In this document: positions 26,153 through 35,182 of the stretch, piece by piece
Numbering within the stretch: position 1 is the first letter of the stretch
How the letters are laid out: each line of letters opens with the position of its first letter
Assembly (NCBI GenBank): GCA_030848545.1
Contig: JAVDCA010000005.1
Span: forward strand, 1-64,000
Direction of reading: 5' to 3'
DNA length: 64,000 bases
Origin: Astrobacterium formosum
GTDB taxonomy: Bacteria > Pseudomonadota > Alphaproteobacteria > Rhizobiales > Xanthobacteraceae
Notes under the pieces: generated by a model
The model's input: the letters and a program-made list of their open reading frames with translations, nothing else
What the model was told of the DNA's origin: nothing
The model's database searches: none
Position numbers and translations under genes: made by a program

Positions 26153-27640
26153 TCACTTCGCCGGGAAATGCACTAACGAACCTTCGATCGCGCTGGCGGC
26201 GACGATGTCGAGCCTGAATCTCTCCACCACCGTCGGGCCGCGCTTGCGTTCCAAGACGGCGACCGTCTCGGCATTCGACGAAACGCGCGCGACGTCGCCG
26301 GCCTCGATCGTCCGGATCATCAGCAGGCGACCCGCCAGCGCCGCAGCCGGCGGGGCCGGCGCATTCACCCACCGGATGCGCTCGTGGGTCTGCATCACGC
26401 AGTTGCCGTCGGGCAGATAGAAGGCGAGCCACGCCGTCGTTCCGTAATCCGCGGCGAGGACGCAGCCGGCCGCCTCGCGCGCCCGCACGGACTCGATCTT
26501 GGACGCGAGCTCACGCCAGCCCACCCCGACCTTTTTCACGCTCGGATCGCGGCGAAACCCCGTCAGCACGCCGGTGTTGACCTGTACCGACAGAAAGACC
26601 AGCACCACCACGCCGGAGGGCAGCGCCCAACACCGGCAGAAATCGACGAGACGCTGCCCGACGCGATGCCAGGAGGTGCCGTGCGCCGCGACGCCGGCGG
26701 CGAGCGCGAACGGTGGATACAGCGGCGCGAGCCAATTGGCTTCGACGCGGCTGTGCAGCGAATGCCAGGCAAAATAAGCGAGGACGGGCCAGACCATGGC
26801 ATGCAGCAGCAGCGGCGCCGCCCTGTCCTCGGATCGGCGCGCGACGAGCGCGAACATTCCCATGGCGCCGAGCACGAAGACCAGCGGCATGGCCAGGCCG
26901 ACCTGCGCCGGGATGAGTTCGCCGACATAGCGCAGCGTGAATTCGCCCGCCTGCGCGCGCCCGAACTGCTTGACGAACGATGCCCACTGGTGCTGGGCAT
27001 TCCAGACGATCACCGGCGAAAACAACGCCACGGCCACGGCTGCGCCGGCATAGAGCCACGGCGAGCGCAGCCAGTGGCGCAGCTGCGGAACCACGGCGAG
27101 CCAAAGCAAAATGGCAGGACCGAAGAACAGCGCCGTGTATTTCGACAACAGGGCCAAACCGCCGGCGGCGCCCGCCGCCAGCCACCAGGCCCCCTGCCCC
27201 GTCTGCGATATCTTCGCCAGAAAAAACAGAAGCACCGCCGAAGCCGCCATCAACGGCGCATCGGGCGTCACGATCAACGCGCCGACCATGACCATCATGG
27301 TGGCGTTGAGCGCGATGGTCGCGGTCGCGGCAACACGCTCGTCGGCGAACAGGATGACGCCGGCGCGATAGACCGCCCAGCTCATCGGCAGCGCCAGCAG
27401 GACCGCGATCAGGCGAATGCCGAACTCGCTGTCGCCGGCGAGGAGAGTCCCGAGACGGATCACGAAAGCGACCATCGGCGGATGATCGAAATATCCGCCG
27501 GCCAGATGCTTCGACCATGTCCAATAATAAGCCTCGTCGAAGGTGAGCGGTGTCACTGCCGCCACCAGCAGTCGCAGCAGCACGACTGCGACCACCACCA
27601 GTATGGTGGTCCGCGCCCCCCGTCCCGGCTCGAACCTCAT
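26153..27640 (-). CDS. GT39/ArnT-type membrane glycosyltransferase
   Basis: The 495-residue protein from ATG 27640 begins with a helix (TTILVVVAVVLLRLLVAAVT) and the acidic motif TFDEAYYWTWSKHLAGGYFDHPP, where D and E are the conserved residues of GT-C enzymes using polyprenyl-phosphate sugars. About eleven or twelve membrane helices follow and then a C-terminal periplasmic domain of about 120 residues. Its start overlaps the stop of the upstream glycosyltransferase gene (TGATG-type ATGA overlap), so both probably act in one lipid-linked sugar pathway: the upstream enzyme loads the sugar and this one transfers it to lipid A, a glycan or a protein. The acceptor is unknown. Confidence 0.87.
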   Translation of the reverse strand: MRFEPGRGARTTILVVVAVVLLRLLVAAVTPLTFDEAYYWTWSKHLAGGYFDHPPMVAFVIRLGTLLAGDSEFGIRLIAVLLALPMSWAVYRAGVILFADERVAATATIALNATMMVMVGALIVTPDAPLMAASAVLLFFLAKISQTGQGAWWLAAGAAGGLALLSKYTALFFGPAILLWLAVVPQLRHWLRSPWLYAGAAVAVALFSPVIVWNAQHQWASFVKQFGRAQAGEFTLRYVGELIPAQVGLAMPLVFVLGAMGMFALVARRSEDRAAPLLLHAMVWPVLAYFAWHSLHSRVEANWLAPLYPPFALAAGVAAHGTSWHRVGQRLVDFCRCWALPSGVVVLVFLSVQVNTGVLTGFRRDPSVKKVGVGWRELASKIESVRAREAAGCVLAADYGTTAWLAFYLPDGNCVMQTHERIRWVNAPAPPAAALAGRLLMIRTIEAGDVARVSSNAETVAVLERKRGPTVVERFRLDIVAASAIEGSLVHFPAK

Positions 27641-28770
27641 CGTGCTCGCCAGACCAGGACAGTCGAGGCCGAGTAGTTCCAGACCGCCCCCATCAGCGCT
27701 CCCGCCGCTCCGGCGAACCACCAGATCGCGTGCTCGCCGTAGAGCCAGAACGCGACCCCCACATTGGCGATCAAGCCCACCGCGCACACCAGATAGAAGA
27801 CGACGAGGCCGCGCAACAGCGCAAAGCCACGCAATCGCTGATCGCGATAGGTCAATCGATTGTTGAGCGCGAAGTTGCTGGTCATGGCGACGAGGGCAGC
27901 GGCCGCCTGCGACCACGCGAACGATATCGGCGTCAGCGACAGGAACAGGTCCAAGGCCAGCAGATGGACCGCGAGGCCGGTCGCGCCGATGATGGCGAAC
28001 AGAAGAAACCGCAACGGTACGATGTCGCGGGTCAGCTTGGCGAGCAACAGGCCGAAGAAATCCAGCACGACCTGGGAATCGAGCTTGCTGTCGCCTGTGA
28101 GACGCGCACCGAAAGCATAGGGAATCTCGACGACCCGCAGCCGGCCGCGCGAAGTCGCCAGGAGGTCGAGAAGAATCTTGAATCCCTGAGCCGACAAGGA
28201 CGGTGCGTGTTCTTCGAAACGCTCGCGCCGGATCATGAAGAATCCGCTCATCAGATCGCCTACCTCGATGCCGAGCAGGCGTCTCGCCAGCATGCTGGCC
28301 GCCGTGCTGGCGCCGGTGCGACGGCGGTCCAAGCCCTCCGCACTGCCGCCTGCCACGAAGCGGCTGCCGACGACCAGATCGGCGGCATCGGATTCGATCA
28401 GCGCCAGCATGGAAGCCAACCGGCTGTCGTCGTGCTGCAGATCGGCGTCCAGCACGGCCACCGTGGGCGCGCCCGCCGCCAGGATACCTTCGATGCAGGC
28501 GCCCGAGAGGCCGCGGCGACCGATGCGTCGCAGGCAGCGCACACGGGGGTCGCGTTCCGCGATACGGCGTACGACTTCCCACGTCCGATCGGGGGAGTCG
28601 TCGTCGACGAAAACGACCTCCCAGGCGATTCCGGCGAGCGACGTTTCGAGCCGCTGCAGGAGCGGCTCGACGTTGTCGTGTTCATTGAAGGTCGGAACGA
28701 CGACCGACAGGCGAAGTCGCTCGGCCGCTATGGGATGATGTCCGGGCACTTGTCCCAATGGCTTGTTCAT
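27637..28770 (-). CDS. Polyprenyl-phosphate glycosyltransferase fused to a GtrA domain
   Basis: The 377-residue protein has an N-terminal GT2 domain: SVVVPTFNEHDNVEPLLQRL, VVFVDDDSPDRTWEV, and the metal-site VAVLDADLQHD. GSRFVAGG and VGDLMSGFFMIRRE then mark DPM1/polyprenol-phosphate mannose-synthase-like enzymes. From about residue 250 it has four membrane helices with FALNNRLTYRD, the GtrA (flippase-like) domain. So one protein could both load and flip a lipid-linked sugar. The start ATG 28770 was preferred over 28809 because it begins directly before the domain. It overlaps the ArnT-like gene by 4 bases. Confidence 0.87.
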   Translation of the reverse strand: MNKPLGQVPGHHPIAAERLRLSVVVPTFNEHDNVEPLLQRLETSLAGIAWEVVFVDDDSPDRTWEVVRRIAERDPRVRCLRRIGRRGLSGACIEGILAAGAPTVAVLDADLQHDDSRLASMLALIESDAADLVVGSRFVAGGSAEGLDRRRTGASTAASMLARRLLGIEVGDLMSGFFMIRRERFEEHAPSLSAQGFKILLDLLATSRGRLRVVEIPYAFGARLTGDSKLDSQVVLDFFGLLLAKLTRDIVPLRFLLFAIIGATGLAVHLLALDLFLSLTPISFAWSQAAAALVAMTSNFALNNRLTYRDQRLRGFALLRGLVVFYLVCAVGLIANVGVAFWLYGEHAIWWFAGAAGALMGAVWNYSASTVLVWRAR

Positions 28771-29418
28771 GATCGCCAGCTTATAGAGCGAAATCCGAGA
28801 ACTCGCCAACCGAACCGTCGCCCGACGCCGCGCGGCTTTCGGTGTCCGACGCTCGGCAGCAAACGTATAAAGTGCATGCGATCACATGCACACCGCAACC
28901 TTCATCTTCACATTGCAGAAGCCGATATCGTTCGCCTCGAGTCTTCGCGCGGCTGCCTTGCGACAGGTCCCGACGTCGACCTTGTGCTTGATCGGCCTGA
29001 CGGACACGCCGACCTGCTGAGTGTCGATCTTGAGCATGTAGCCCCGTCTCGACATTCTCGAGCCGACCGTCCAAGTTTGCGAACATTGTGCTTTCCGAAG
29101 ACGACGAGAATCCCGCCACAGCGGTCAAATTTGGAGTATCGCCAATTGACGCGATTCATGACCTCGTCGATAGTCGGACGGTGTGTGCCGCCGGACCATC
29201 CTACCAGGATGGGCGTGCGCGTACATACGCCGTAAGTTCCGGCGAACACGAAGGACCGGCCCAAAGGAACAGACGGTCTTGGCTCGAAGAGAGCCGATCG
29301 TCACATCCTGAAGTCCAGGTCGACTTGCCGTCCGTTTTCCGGACCACCGTCAGGTCCGCCTTCCCGGCTCGGCCCGACCTGAACCCACGTTCCGCGTAAG
29401 CGACGGAGTCTGTTCGTC
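28771..29418. other. 648-bp gap with only a weak small ORF
   Basis: No convincing gene is seen here. The minus-strand frame 29037-28882 encodes 51 residues (MLKIDTQQVGVSVRPIKHK, then a Cys-containing tail GFCNVKMKVAVCM) without a good ribosome site. It could be a gene remnant or chance. The region also holds the promoters of the GT operon (minus) and of amn (plus). Confidence 0.4.
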
Positions 29419-30918
29419 ATGCCCGCCGTGACCAAGCTGATCACGCCCGAACCGATCGCCACCCGGATCTTTTCCGACGCCACCGCGGCGGTGAAGAGTC
29501 TCTCCGACATCTACGAGCGCAACACCGCCTTTCTGCGCCGGCATTTCGCCGCCTATGTCTCCGGCGCACGGCCGGAAGGAAAAGCGCGAGCGACCTATCC
29601 TTTCGTTCGCATCACCACCGACACTCACGCCAGGGTCGATTCCCGACTCGCCTACGGCTTCGTGACCGGCCCGGGCGTCTACGAGACCACGGTGACGCGA
29701 CCCGATCTGTTCCGGCACTATCTGACAGAGCAGATATCGCTCCTACTCGCGAGCCACGGCGTGCCGGTCGAAATCGGCGAATCCACCGAGCCAATCCCGG
29801 TGCACTTCGCCTATCGCTCCGACATTTCGGCCGAGGCGGGACTGGGCTCGCACAACCCGCTCGACGAACGGCCGTTGCGCGACCTGTTCGACACGCCCGA
29901 CCTCGCCACCATGGACGACGCGATCGTCGACGGCACGCTACGCACCGTGCCCGGCGCGCCGGCACCGCTGGCGCTCTTTCGCGCCGCCCGCGTCGACTAT
30001 TCCCTGCACCGGCTCTACCACTACACAGGCACGGCGCCCGAGCATTTCCAGAACTTCGTCATCTTCACCAACTACCAGTTCTACGTCGATGCCTTCGCAA
30101 AGCTCTGCCGCGAACGCATATCGGCGGGCGATTCGACCTGCGACGCCTTCGTCGAGCCCGGCAACCTGATCACACCCAATGCTCGTCTGGGGCGCCCGGC
30201 GGACGCCGTTCCGCGACCCGAGCGCATGCCGCAGATGCCGGCCTTCCATCTGGTGGCACCGCGCCACCACGGCATCACCATGATCAATATCGGCACCGGT
30301 CCGTCCAACGCCCGCAACATCACCGACCACGTGGCGGTACTGCGGCCCTATGCGTGGCTGATGCTCGGCCATTGCGCCGGCTTGCGCGGCTCGCAGCAGC
30401 TCGGCGACTATGTGCTCGCCCACGGTTATGTGCGCGAGGATCGAGTCCTCGACGACGAGCTGCCGACCTGGGTGCCGGTGCCGGCGCTCGCTGAAATCCA
30501 GGTCGCGCTCGAACAGGCGGTCGGCGAAGTCACCGGCTTGACCGGCTTCGAGCTCAAGCACGTCATGCGCACCGGCACCGTGGCGAGCGTCGACAACCGC
30601 AACTGGGAGCTCGGCGACCACGCCGCCGTCATCCGCCGCCTGGCGCAGTCACGCGCGGTGGCGCTCGACATGGAGTCGGCCGCCGTCGCCGCCAACGGCT
30701 TCCGCTTCCGCGTTCCGTACGGCACGCTCCTGTGCGTTTCCGACAAGCCGCTGCAGGGCGAGATCAAGCTCGCCGGCATGGCGGGCGAGTTCTATCGCCG
30801 GCGCGTCGGCCAGCACCTGGAAATCGGCCTCAAGGCGATCGAAAAGCTCAAGTCGCAGGAACGCGAACGGCTGCACTCGCGCAAGCTCAGGACTTTCGCC
30901 GAGGTCGCGTTCCAGTAG
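29419..30918 (+). CDS. amn: AMP nucleosidase
   Basis: The 499-residue enzyme splits AMP into adenine and ribose 5-phosphate. The N-terminal alpha/beta domain (TYPFVRITTDTHARVDSRLAYGFV) is followed by the purine-nucleoside-phosphorylase-like catalytic domain with MINIGTGPSNARNITDHVAVLRP and GHCAGLRGSQQLGDYVLAHGYVRED. The acidic VALDMESAAVAANGFRFRVPYGTLLCVSDKP region binds ribose and base. Length fits the family. It regulates adenylate pools in the cytosol. The gene stands alone. Confidence 0.95.
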   Translation: MPAVTKLITPEPIATRIFSDATAAVKSLSDIYERNTAFLRRHFAAYVSGARPEGKARATYPFVRITTDTHARVDSRLAYGFVTGPGVYETTVTRPDLFRHYLTEQISLLLASHGVPVEIGESTEPIPVHFAYRSDISAEAGLGSHNPLDERPLRDLFDTPDLATMDDAIVDGTLRTVPGAPAPLALFRAARVDYSLHRLYHYTGTAPEHFQNFVIFTNYQFYVDAFAKLCRERISAGDSTCDAFVEPGNLITPNARLGRPADAVPRPERMPQMPAFHLVAPRHHGITMINIGTGPSNARNITDHVAVLRPYAWLMLGHCAGLRGSQQLGDYVLAHGYVREDRVLDDELPTWVPVPALAEIQVALEQAVGEVTGLTGFELKHVMRTGTVASVDNRNWELGDHAAVIRRLAQSRAVALDMESAAVAANGFRFRVPYGTLLCVSDKPLQGEIKLAGMAGEFYRRRVGQHLEIGLKAIEKLKSQERERLHSRKLRTFAEVAFQ

Positions 30919-30925
30919 CGAACCG

Positions 30926-31546
30926 TCAGGGACTGGCCGACGCGGCCAGGATCTGGTTTTCGAACAGCCACTTGACCCCGCGGGGCCAAGCGTAGTTGGC
31001 GCCCATTCTCAGGCCTGTGAAGTGGTTGGACACCACGGCGCCATTCTCCGCGTCCCTGACGACGATCTGCAGAGTGTATTCGGTTCGATTCACCCGGGTG
31101 ATGACACCGATCATGGACTGCCGAGCGCCTAGCCGCTTGGCCAGCGGTCCGTCACATCCGTTGCAATGCTGTATTCCGCCTGCGGACATGACCTCATGGG
31201 CGATCCCAGACGTGTCGACGACGCTGAAGCGGCCGGAGGTGGCGAGCCTGTGCCGCGCTTCCTCGGTCGACGCCCTCAAATTCTCGGTATCGACCGCATC
31301 CTGCGCGATGATGCGACCACCGGCGCTGGCGTCGATGAGCTCGAAATCGAAGACGGCGATCCGCACCGGTTCCTGCGCGTTGGCAGCACACGACCAAGCG
31401 AGACAGCCGATGGCGATCAGGCCGACGGTCCACCCTCGATCTGCGCGAAATTCAAAGCCATCCGGAGACGCGTCTGTTCGCCCGTGACGGACGCCATCGC
31501 GCCCACGCTTGTGGGGATCGCGATCAGTGCGCGCAAACTTTGCCAT
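30926..31546 (-). CDS. Exported DUF3280/DUF2380-like protein
   Basis: From ATG 31546 (GGGAG upstream) the protein has 206 residues. A hydrophobic signal-like segment lies at about residues 42-58 (GWTVGLIAIGCLAWSCAANA) after an unusually long charged N-terminus. The mature domain reads RIAVFDFELIDASAGG, then RHRLATSGRFSVVDTSG and GVITRVNRTEYTLQIVVRDAENG. This is the pattern of periplasmic DUF3280/DUF2380 proteins of unknown role, sometimes seen near methanol or alcohol dehydrogenase genes, none of which are here. It contains a Cys pair HCNGCDG. The start is uncertain. Confidence 0.65.
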   Translation of the reverse strand: MAKFARTDRDPHKRGRDGVRHGRTDASPDGFEFRADRGWTVGLIAIGCLAWSCAANAQEPVRIAVFDFELIDASAGGRIIAQDAVDTENLRASTEEARHRLATSGRFSVVDTSGIAHEVMSAGGIQHCNGCDGPLAKRLGARQSMIGVITRVNRTEYTLQIVVRDAENGAVVSNHFTGLRMGANYAWPRGVKWLFENQILAASASP

Positions 31547-31676
31547 GTTTCGCTCCCTATGGTGGACGGGCCGCATGACCCACTCCCGACCGACTGCCGC
31601 CAGATACAGCACCGGTTCTTTCACCATGTTGAACGCGCGCCATGCCCAAATGATGGCGCGGCGGCTATCGGCGGGC

Positions 31677-32699
31677 TCACCCGAACGGCAGTTCTCTCCG
31701 CTCCGCGGCACTGCGTTCGGCGATCTCGAGAAGCCGCATGACCGCCAGGCCCTCCGCAGCCGTGACCGGGGGCTCGGCGCCGGAGCGGATGGCGTCCCGC
31801 ATGCCCGCATAGTAGTGCCGATAATCGCCGGCTTCGGCGCGCACCTTCTGGATGGTGCCGTCGGCGAGGCGCAGGTGGCCAGGGCGCGGGTCCTCGCCCC
31901 AACCCGGGCCCGGCAGTTGGCCGGCCGTCAGTGCCGCCTCCTGCGGGTCGGCGCCGCATTTGACGAAACTCGCCCGGGAGCCGTGAACGAGGAAGCGCCG
32001 GTCGTTCTCGGCGGCGAGAAAATTGCCCGCCAGCACGACGCGCAGCTTTTCGTAGCGCAGCAGCACCTGGAAATAGTCGGGCATTTCCACGCCCGCCCGC
32101 TGGATGGCGAAATCGGCCATGACGCCGAGCGGCGGGCCGAACAGGCTGAGCACCTGGTCGCCCGTGTGGGCGCCGATGTCGTACCACAGCCCGTTCGACG
32201 GCCCCTTCTTCTCGCGCCAGCCGCCGGTCGGAACGCGATAGCGGTCGATGCGCGACTCGAAGACCGTGACGTCGCCCAGAAGACCCTCGGCGATCAAGCG
32301 CTTGAGGGTGAGGAAATCGGCGTCCCAACGGCGGTTCTGGAACACGGATACGATCCGCCCGGCCTGTTCGGCGATGGCGATGAGCTTCAGGGTCTCATCG
32401 ACGCTGGCAGTGAACGGCTTATCGATCACCACGTGCTTGCCCTTTTCGAGCGCGGCGGCGGCGAGTGGAAAATGCAGGTCATTGGGCGTGGCGATCACCA
32501 CGAGGTCGATGGTGGGATCGTCGAAAGCCCCGTCCGGCGTCGCATACGCGCGGGCATCCGGATAGGCCTTGCGGGCGTCGTCCGGCCGGCTGGACGCGAT
32601 GGCGGCGAGCCGCAGGCCTTCGATGTGCGAGATCAGCGGGGCGTGAAAGACCCGTCCGGCGCGTCCGAACCCGACCAGCGCCACATTGACCGTCTGCAT
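31677..32699 (-). CDS. Gfo/Idh/MocA-family oxidoreductase
   Basis: The 340-residue protein has the N-terminal Rossmann motif NVALVGFGRAGRVFHAPLI and the family hallmark EKGKHVVIDKPFT with the conserved Lys-Pro. A C-terminal beta-sheet substrate domain follows, with GGWREKKGPSNGLWYDIGAHTGDQVLSLFG carrying the conserved GxHxxD-like site. It oxidises or reduces a sugar or cyclitol with NAD(P). The substrate and neighbours give no clue to the pathway; it stands alone. Confidence 0.88.
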   Translation of the reverse strand: MQTVNVALVGFGRAGRVFHAPLISHIEGLRLAAIASSRPDDARKAYPDARAYATPDGAFDDPTIDLVVIATPNDLHFPLAAAALEKGKHVVIDKPFTASVDETLKLIAIAEQAGRIVSVFQNRRWDADFLTLKRLIAEGLLGDVTVFESRIDRYRVPTGGWREKKGPSNGLWYDIGAHTGDQVLSLFGPPLGVMADFAIQRAGVEMPDYFQVLLRYEKLRVVLAGNFLAAENDRRFLVHGSRASFVKCGADPQEAALTAGQLPGPGWGEDPRPGHLRLADGTIQKVRAEAGDYRHYYAGMRDAIRSGAEPPVTAAEGLAVMRLLEIAERSAAERRELPFG

Positions 32700-32996
32700 G
32701 AACCGCTCCGCCTCCGCTCGCGCCGGCAGAGACGCGCCGACGATGCGATGTCTAGCATCGCACCGGTCGGTCCACTAGGCGCGGCGGCCGGACAAGCACG
32801 GCGCGGAGGCAATAAAAAACCACGCATCCAGTCGGGTGCGGGTTCATCCGCCGTCACCCTTCTTGGATCGTGGTCATCGAGGGCCACTACTATACGCGTC
32901 GCCGTTCGATGGATGACTTCGTAGCAGCGCCAAATGACGACAGCATGACGACCGCCGACCCGGCCAGCGCCCGCCGGCTATTCGCAGGAGTTTTTT

Positions 32997-33596
32997 TCAA
33001 GCGACCTGCCGCGGGCCGGTCGCCAATGCCGCCTTCGCTTTGGCGGGATGCGCGGCGTTGTAGGCAGCCCGTTCGGCAGGCGAGACGAAACCGTCGCGAT
33101 TGGCATCGGCCGGATTAGTCGAACTGTTGCTCTTGGAACTGCTGGAGGCGCCACCGGCCCCGCCAGGTCCGCCACCGCCACCGCCACCGCCACCGCCGCC
33201 ACCACGCGCGGGCGCAGCATCTCCGCCTCCACCACCACCGCCACCTTCACCGCCACTCTTGGCGGCCGCGGCGTAGGTATTGCGGGCGTCGAGCTTGGTC
33301 GCCGAAGCATCCGATGTGGAACTTTCCTGGGCGACGCTGATGAGCGTGCTGCGCATGTCGCTCGACATGCGATCGAAGGCGGTCTTGCGTTCTGACTGGG
33401 AGATCAGCCTGTCGCTGGACGTATCGACGCTGGAGGACTGCGACTTGGCCTGGGACTTGTCGGCACCCGCTGAGCTCGTCGACGACAGCAGTTCGTCAAT
33501 GGACATGCCGCTGTTGGCGTCCGTACCCGTCTTCTGGAACAATGTCTGCAGAAGCTTGGCGGACGACGACGAAGAAGAAAGTGCTGAAACGCTCAT
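32997..33596 (-). CDS. Glycine-rich EF-hand-like protein of low complexity
   Basis: The 199-residue protein is Ser-rich at the N-terminus (MSVSALSSSSSSAKLLQTLF), and has two Ca-binding-like loops: DANSGMSIDEL (about 26-36) and DANRDGFVSPAERAAY near residue 168, the second a good EF-hand loop. Between them is a polyglycine tract (about 113-147). No signal peptide is visible. Related EF-hand proteins occur widely in Rhizobiales without known function. The Gly tract is encoded by a triplet run and could vary in length between strains. Confidence 0.7.
   Translation of the reverse strand: MSVSALSSSSSSAKLLQTLFQKTGTDANSGMSIDELLSSTSSAGADKSQAKSQSSSVDTSSDRLISQSERKTAFDRMSSDMRSTLISVAQESSTSDASATKLDARNTYAAAAKSGGEGGGGGGGGDAAPARGGGGGGGGGGGGPGGAGGASSSSKSNSSTNPADANRDGFVSPAERAAYNAAHPAKAKAALATGPRQVA
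33151..33256. repeat. Triplet-repeat tract (CCGCCA/CACCGC) coding for polyglycine
   Basis: Two runs of (CCN)n triplets, about 33171-33205 and 33223-33256 on the plus strand, flank a short non-repeat bridge. They encode the polyglycine part of the EF-hand-like protein. They are prone to slippage; no CRISPR-like spacer pattern is present. Confidence 0.85.
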
Positions 33597-33709
33597 TACA
33601 AGACGCCATCGTGCGAGTCGCCGCCGAAGGGCGACCCATGATAGGTATCCGTCGACCCAAGCGTAGTCCGTACATGTTGACGGTCTGTAAATGAGATCGG
33701 AGAGAAGTC

Positions 33710-34522
33710 GTGTCGAAAAGCCCCCGGCGCGGTGACGTTTTCATTGGCATCGGCGGATGGACGTTCGAACCATGGCGCGGCGTGTTCTATCCGGACGGGC
33801 TGCCGCACGCCAAGGAGCTCGAATACGCCAGCCGTCACCTCACCTCGATCGAGATCAACGGCACCTACTACCGCACACAGACGCCCGCCACCTTCCGCAA
33901 ATGGGCGAGCCAGGTTCCGGACGGCTTCGTGTTCTCGCTCAAGGGGCCGCGCTTCGCCACCAATCGGCGCGTGCTTGCGGAGGCGGGCGACTCCGTCAAG
34001 CGCTTCATCGATTCCGGAGTCACGGAACTGGGCGACCATCTCGGCCCCCTGCTCTGGCAATTCGCGCCGACCAAGAAATTCGATGCCGCTGACTTCGGAA
34101 AATTTCTCGAATGCCTGCCGCCGCGGACCGACGGGCGAGTGTTGCGCCACGTGGTCGAAGTCCGCCACGGGAGCTTCTGCACGGGCGAGTTCGTGGCCCT
34201 GTTGCGGGAATTCAAGATCCCGGTCGTCCTCGCCGAGCACGCGACCTATCCGATGATCGCCGACCTCACCGGCGATTTCGTCTATGCGCGGCTGCAGAAG
34301 GGCAAGGACACCATCAAGACCGCCTACGCCCCCAAGGCACTCGATGCCTGGGCGGAACGACTGCGTGTGTGGGCGGACGGCGGCAGTCCCGAAGACTTTT
34401 CCCTGATCGGCGCGAAGTCGGCCGAGAAGGTGCCGCGCGACGTGTTCGCCTACGTGATCCACGAGGGCAAGGTGCGGGCGCCGGCGGGCGCCATGGCGCT
34501 GATCGAGAGGGTTTCGGCTTGA
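33710..34522 (+). CDS. DUF72 (YecE-family) protein
   Basis: The 270-residue protein starts at GTG with GGAGAG upstream. It has the typical opening FIGIGGWTFEPWRGVFYP and HLTSIEINGTYYRTQTPATF, then WASQVPDGFVFSLKGPRF and LWQFAPTKKFD, and VEVRHGSFC and WAEKLR-like WAERLRVWADGG at the end. The fold is a TIM-barrel of unknown activity. It lies upstream of a DUF488 gene on the same strand, which is a common pair, though 200 bases and a hairpin (34545-34579, stem GGGGACGG/CCGTCCCC) separate them. Confidence 0.88.
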   Translation: MSKSPRRGDVFIGIGGWTFEPWRGVFYPDGLPHAKELEYASRHLTSIEINGTYYRTQTPATFRKWASQVPDGFVFSLKGPRFATNRRVLAEAGDSVKRFIDSGVTELGDHLGPLLWQFAPTKKFDAADFGKFLECLPPRTDGRVLRHVVEVRHGSFCTGEFVALLREFKIPVVLAEHATYPMIADLTGDFVYARLQKGKDTIKTAYAPKALDAWAERLRVWADGGSPEDFSLIGAKSAEKVPRDVFAYVIHEGKVRAPAGAMALIERVSA

Positions 34523-34723
34523 CTTCGACGGGCTGAAAAGCACGGGGGACGGAGAGCGTACATCCGGCTCCCCGTCCCCTCGCGAACTTCCTGGACCGCC
34601 CGCAAGGACGGTCCCAATTTATCGATTGTGCGCCCGGATGGTTAACAGGACCTTGCGGACAATAGACTCAAATGGCGCCGAGGCACCGGAATACTGGCAA
34701 TTACCGCGCACAGGACCGATATT

Positions 34724-35182
34724 GTGGTCATGACGGTGCTCAACACCATCGGTTATGAACAGGCGACGCAAGGCACGATGCTCGATGAACTCGACCGTGC
34801 CGGCGTCCGCCTCGTCATCGATACCCGGGCCGTGACTTCGTCACGCCGGCCGGGCTTTTCCAAGCACCAGTTCGCCGCCGCGCTGGACGAGCGTGGCATC
34901 GCCTATGTGCATCTGCGCGCGCTCGGCACGCCCAAAGAGGGGCGCCTCGCTGCCCGCGCCGGCAAGACCGACGTGCTGGAGCGCATCTATTCCCGCCATC
35001 TCGAAACCCCGCAGGCTCGCGAGGAACTCGACGAATTGGCCGCCCTCGTCCGCTCCGGTAAGAAATTGTGCCTCCTGTGCTACGAGCGCGACCCGGCGCG
35101 GTGCCATCGCAGCTTTATCGCGGACCGGATGAAGAAGCGGCTCGGCGTCACGGTCGAGCACCTCTTTTGTGCACCGGCGTGA
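34724..35182 (+). CDS. DUF488 family protein
   Basis: The 152-residue protein starts at GTG 34724 (AGGA 8 bases before) or ATG 34730. It shows the family blocks LNTIGYEQATQGTMLDELDRAGV, VIDTRAVTSSRRPGFSKHQF and the C-terminal CLLCYERDPARCHRSFIADRM with conserved Cys and His. The function is unknown; some members are tied to DNA damage or stress. Its end overlaps the convergent GNAT gene by 35 bases. Confidence 0.88.
   Translation: MVMTVLNTIGYEQATQGTMLDELDRAGVRLVIDTRAVTSSRRPGFSKHQFAAALDERGIAYVHLRALGTPKEGRLAARAGKTDVLERIYSRHLETPQAREELDELAALVRSGKKLCLLCYERDPARCHRSFIADRMKKRLGVTVEHLFCAPA

Noticed and set aside
33151-33256. CRISPR-like array in the triplet repeat region
   Set aside because: The unit is 3 or 6 bases, with no spacers and in frame with a protein.
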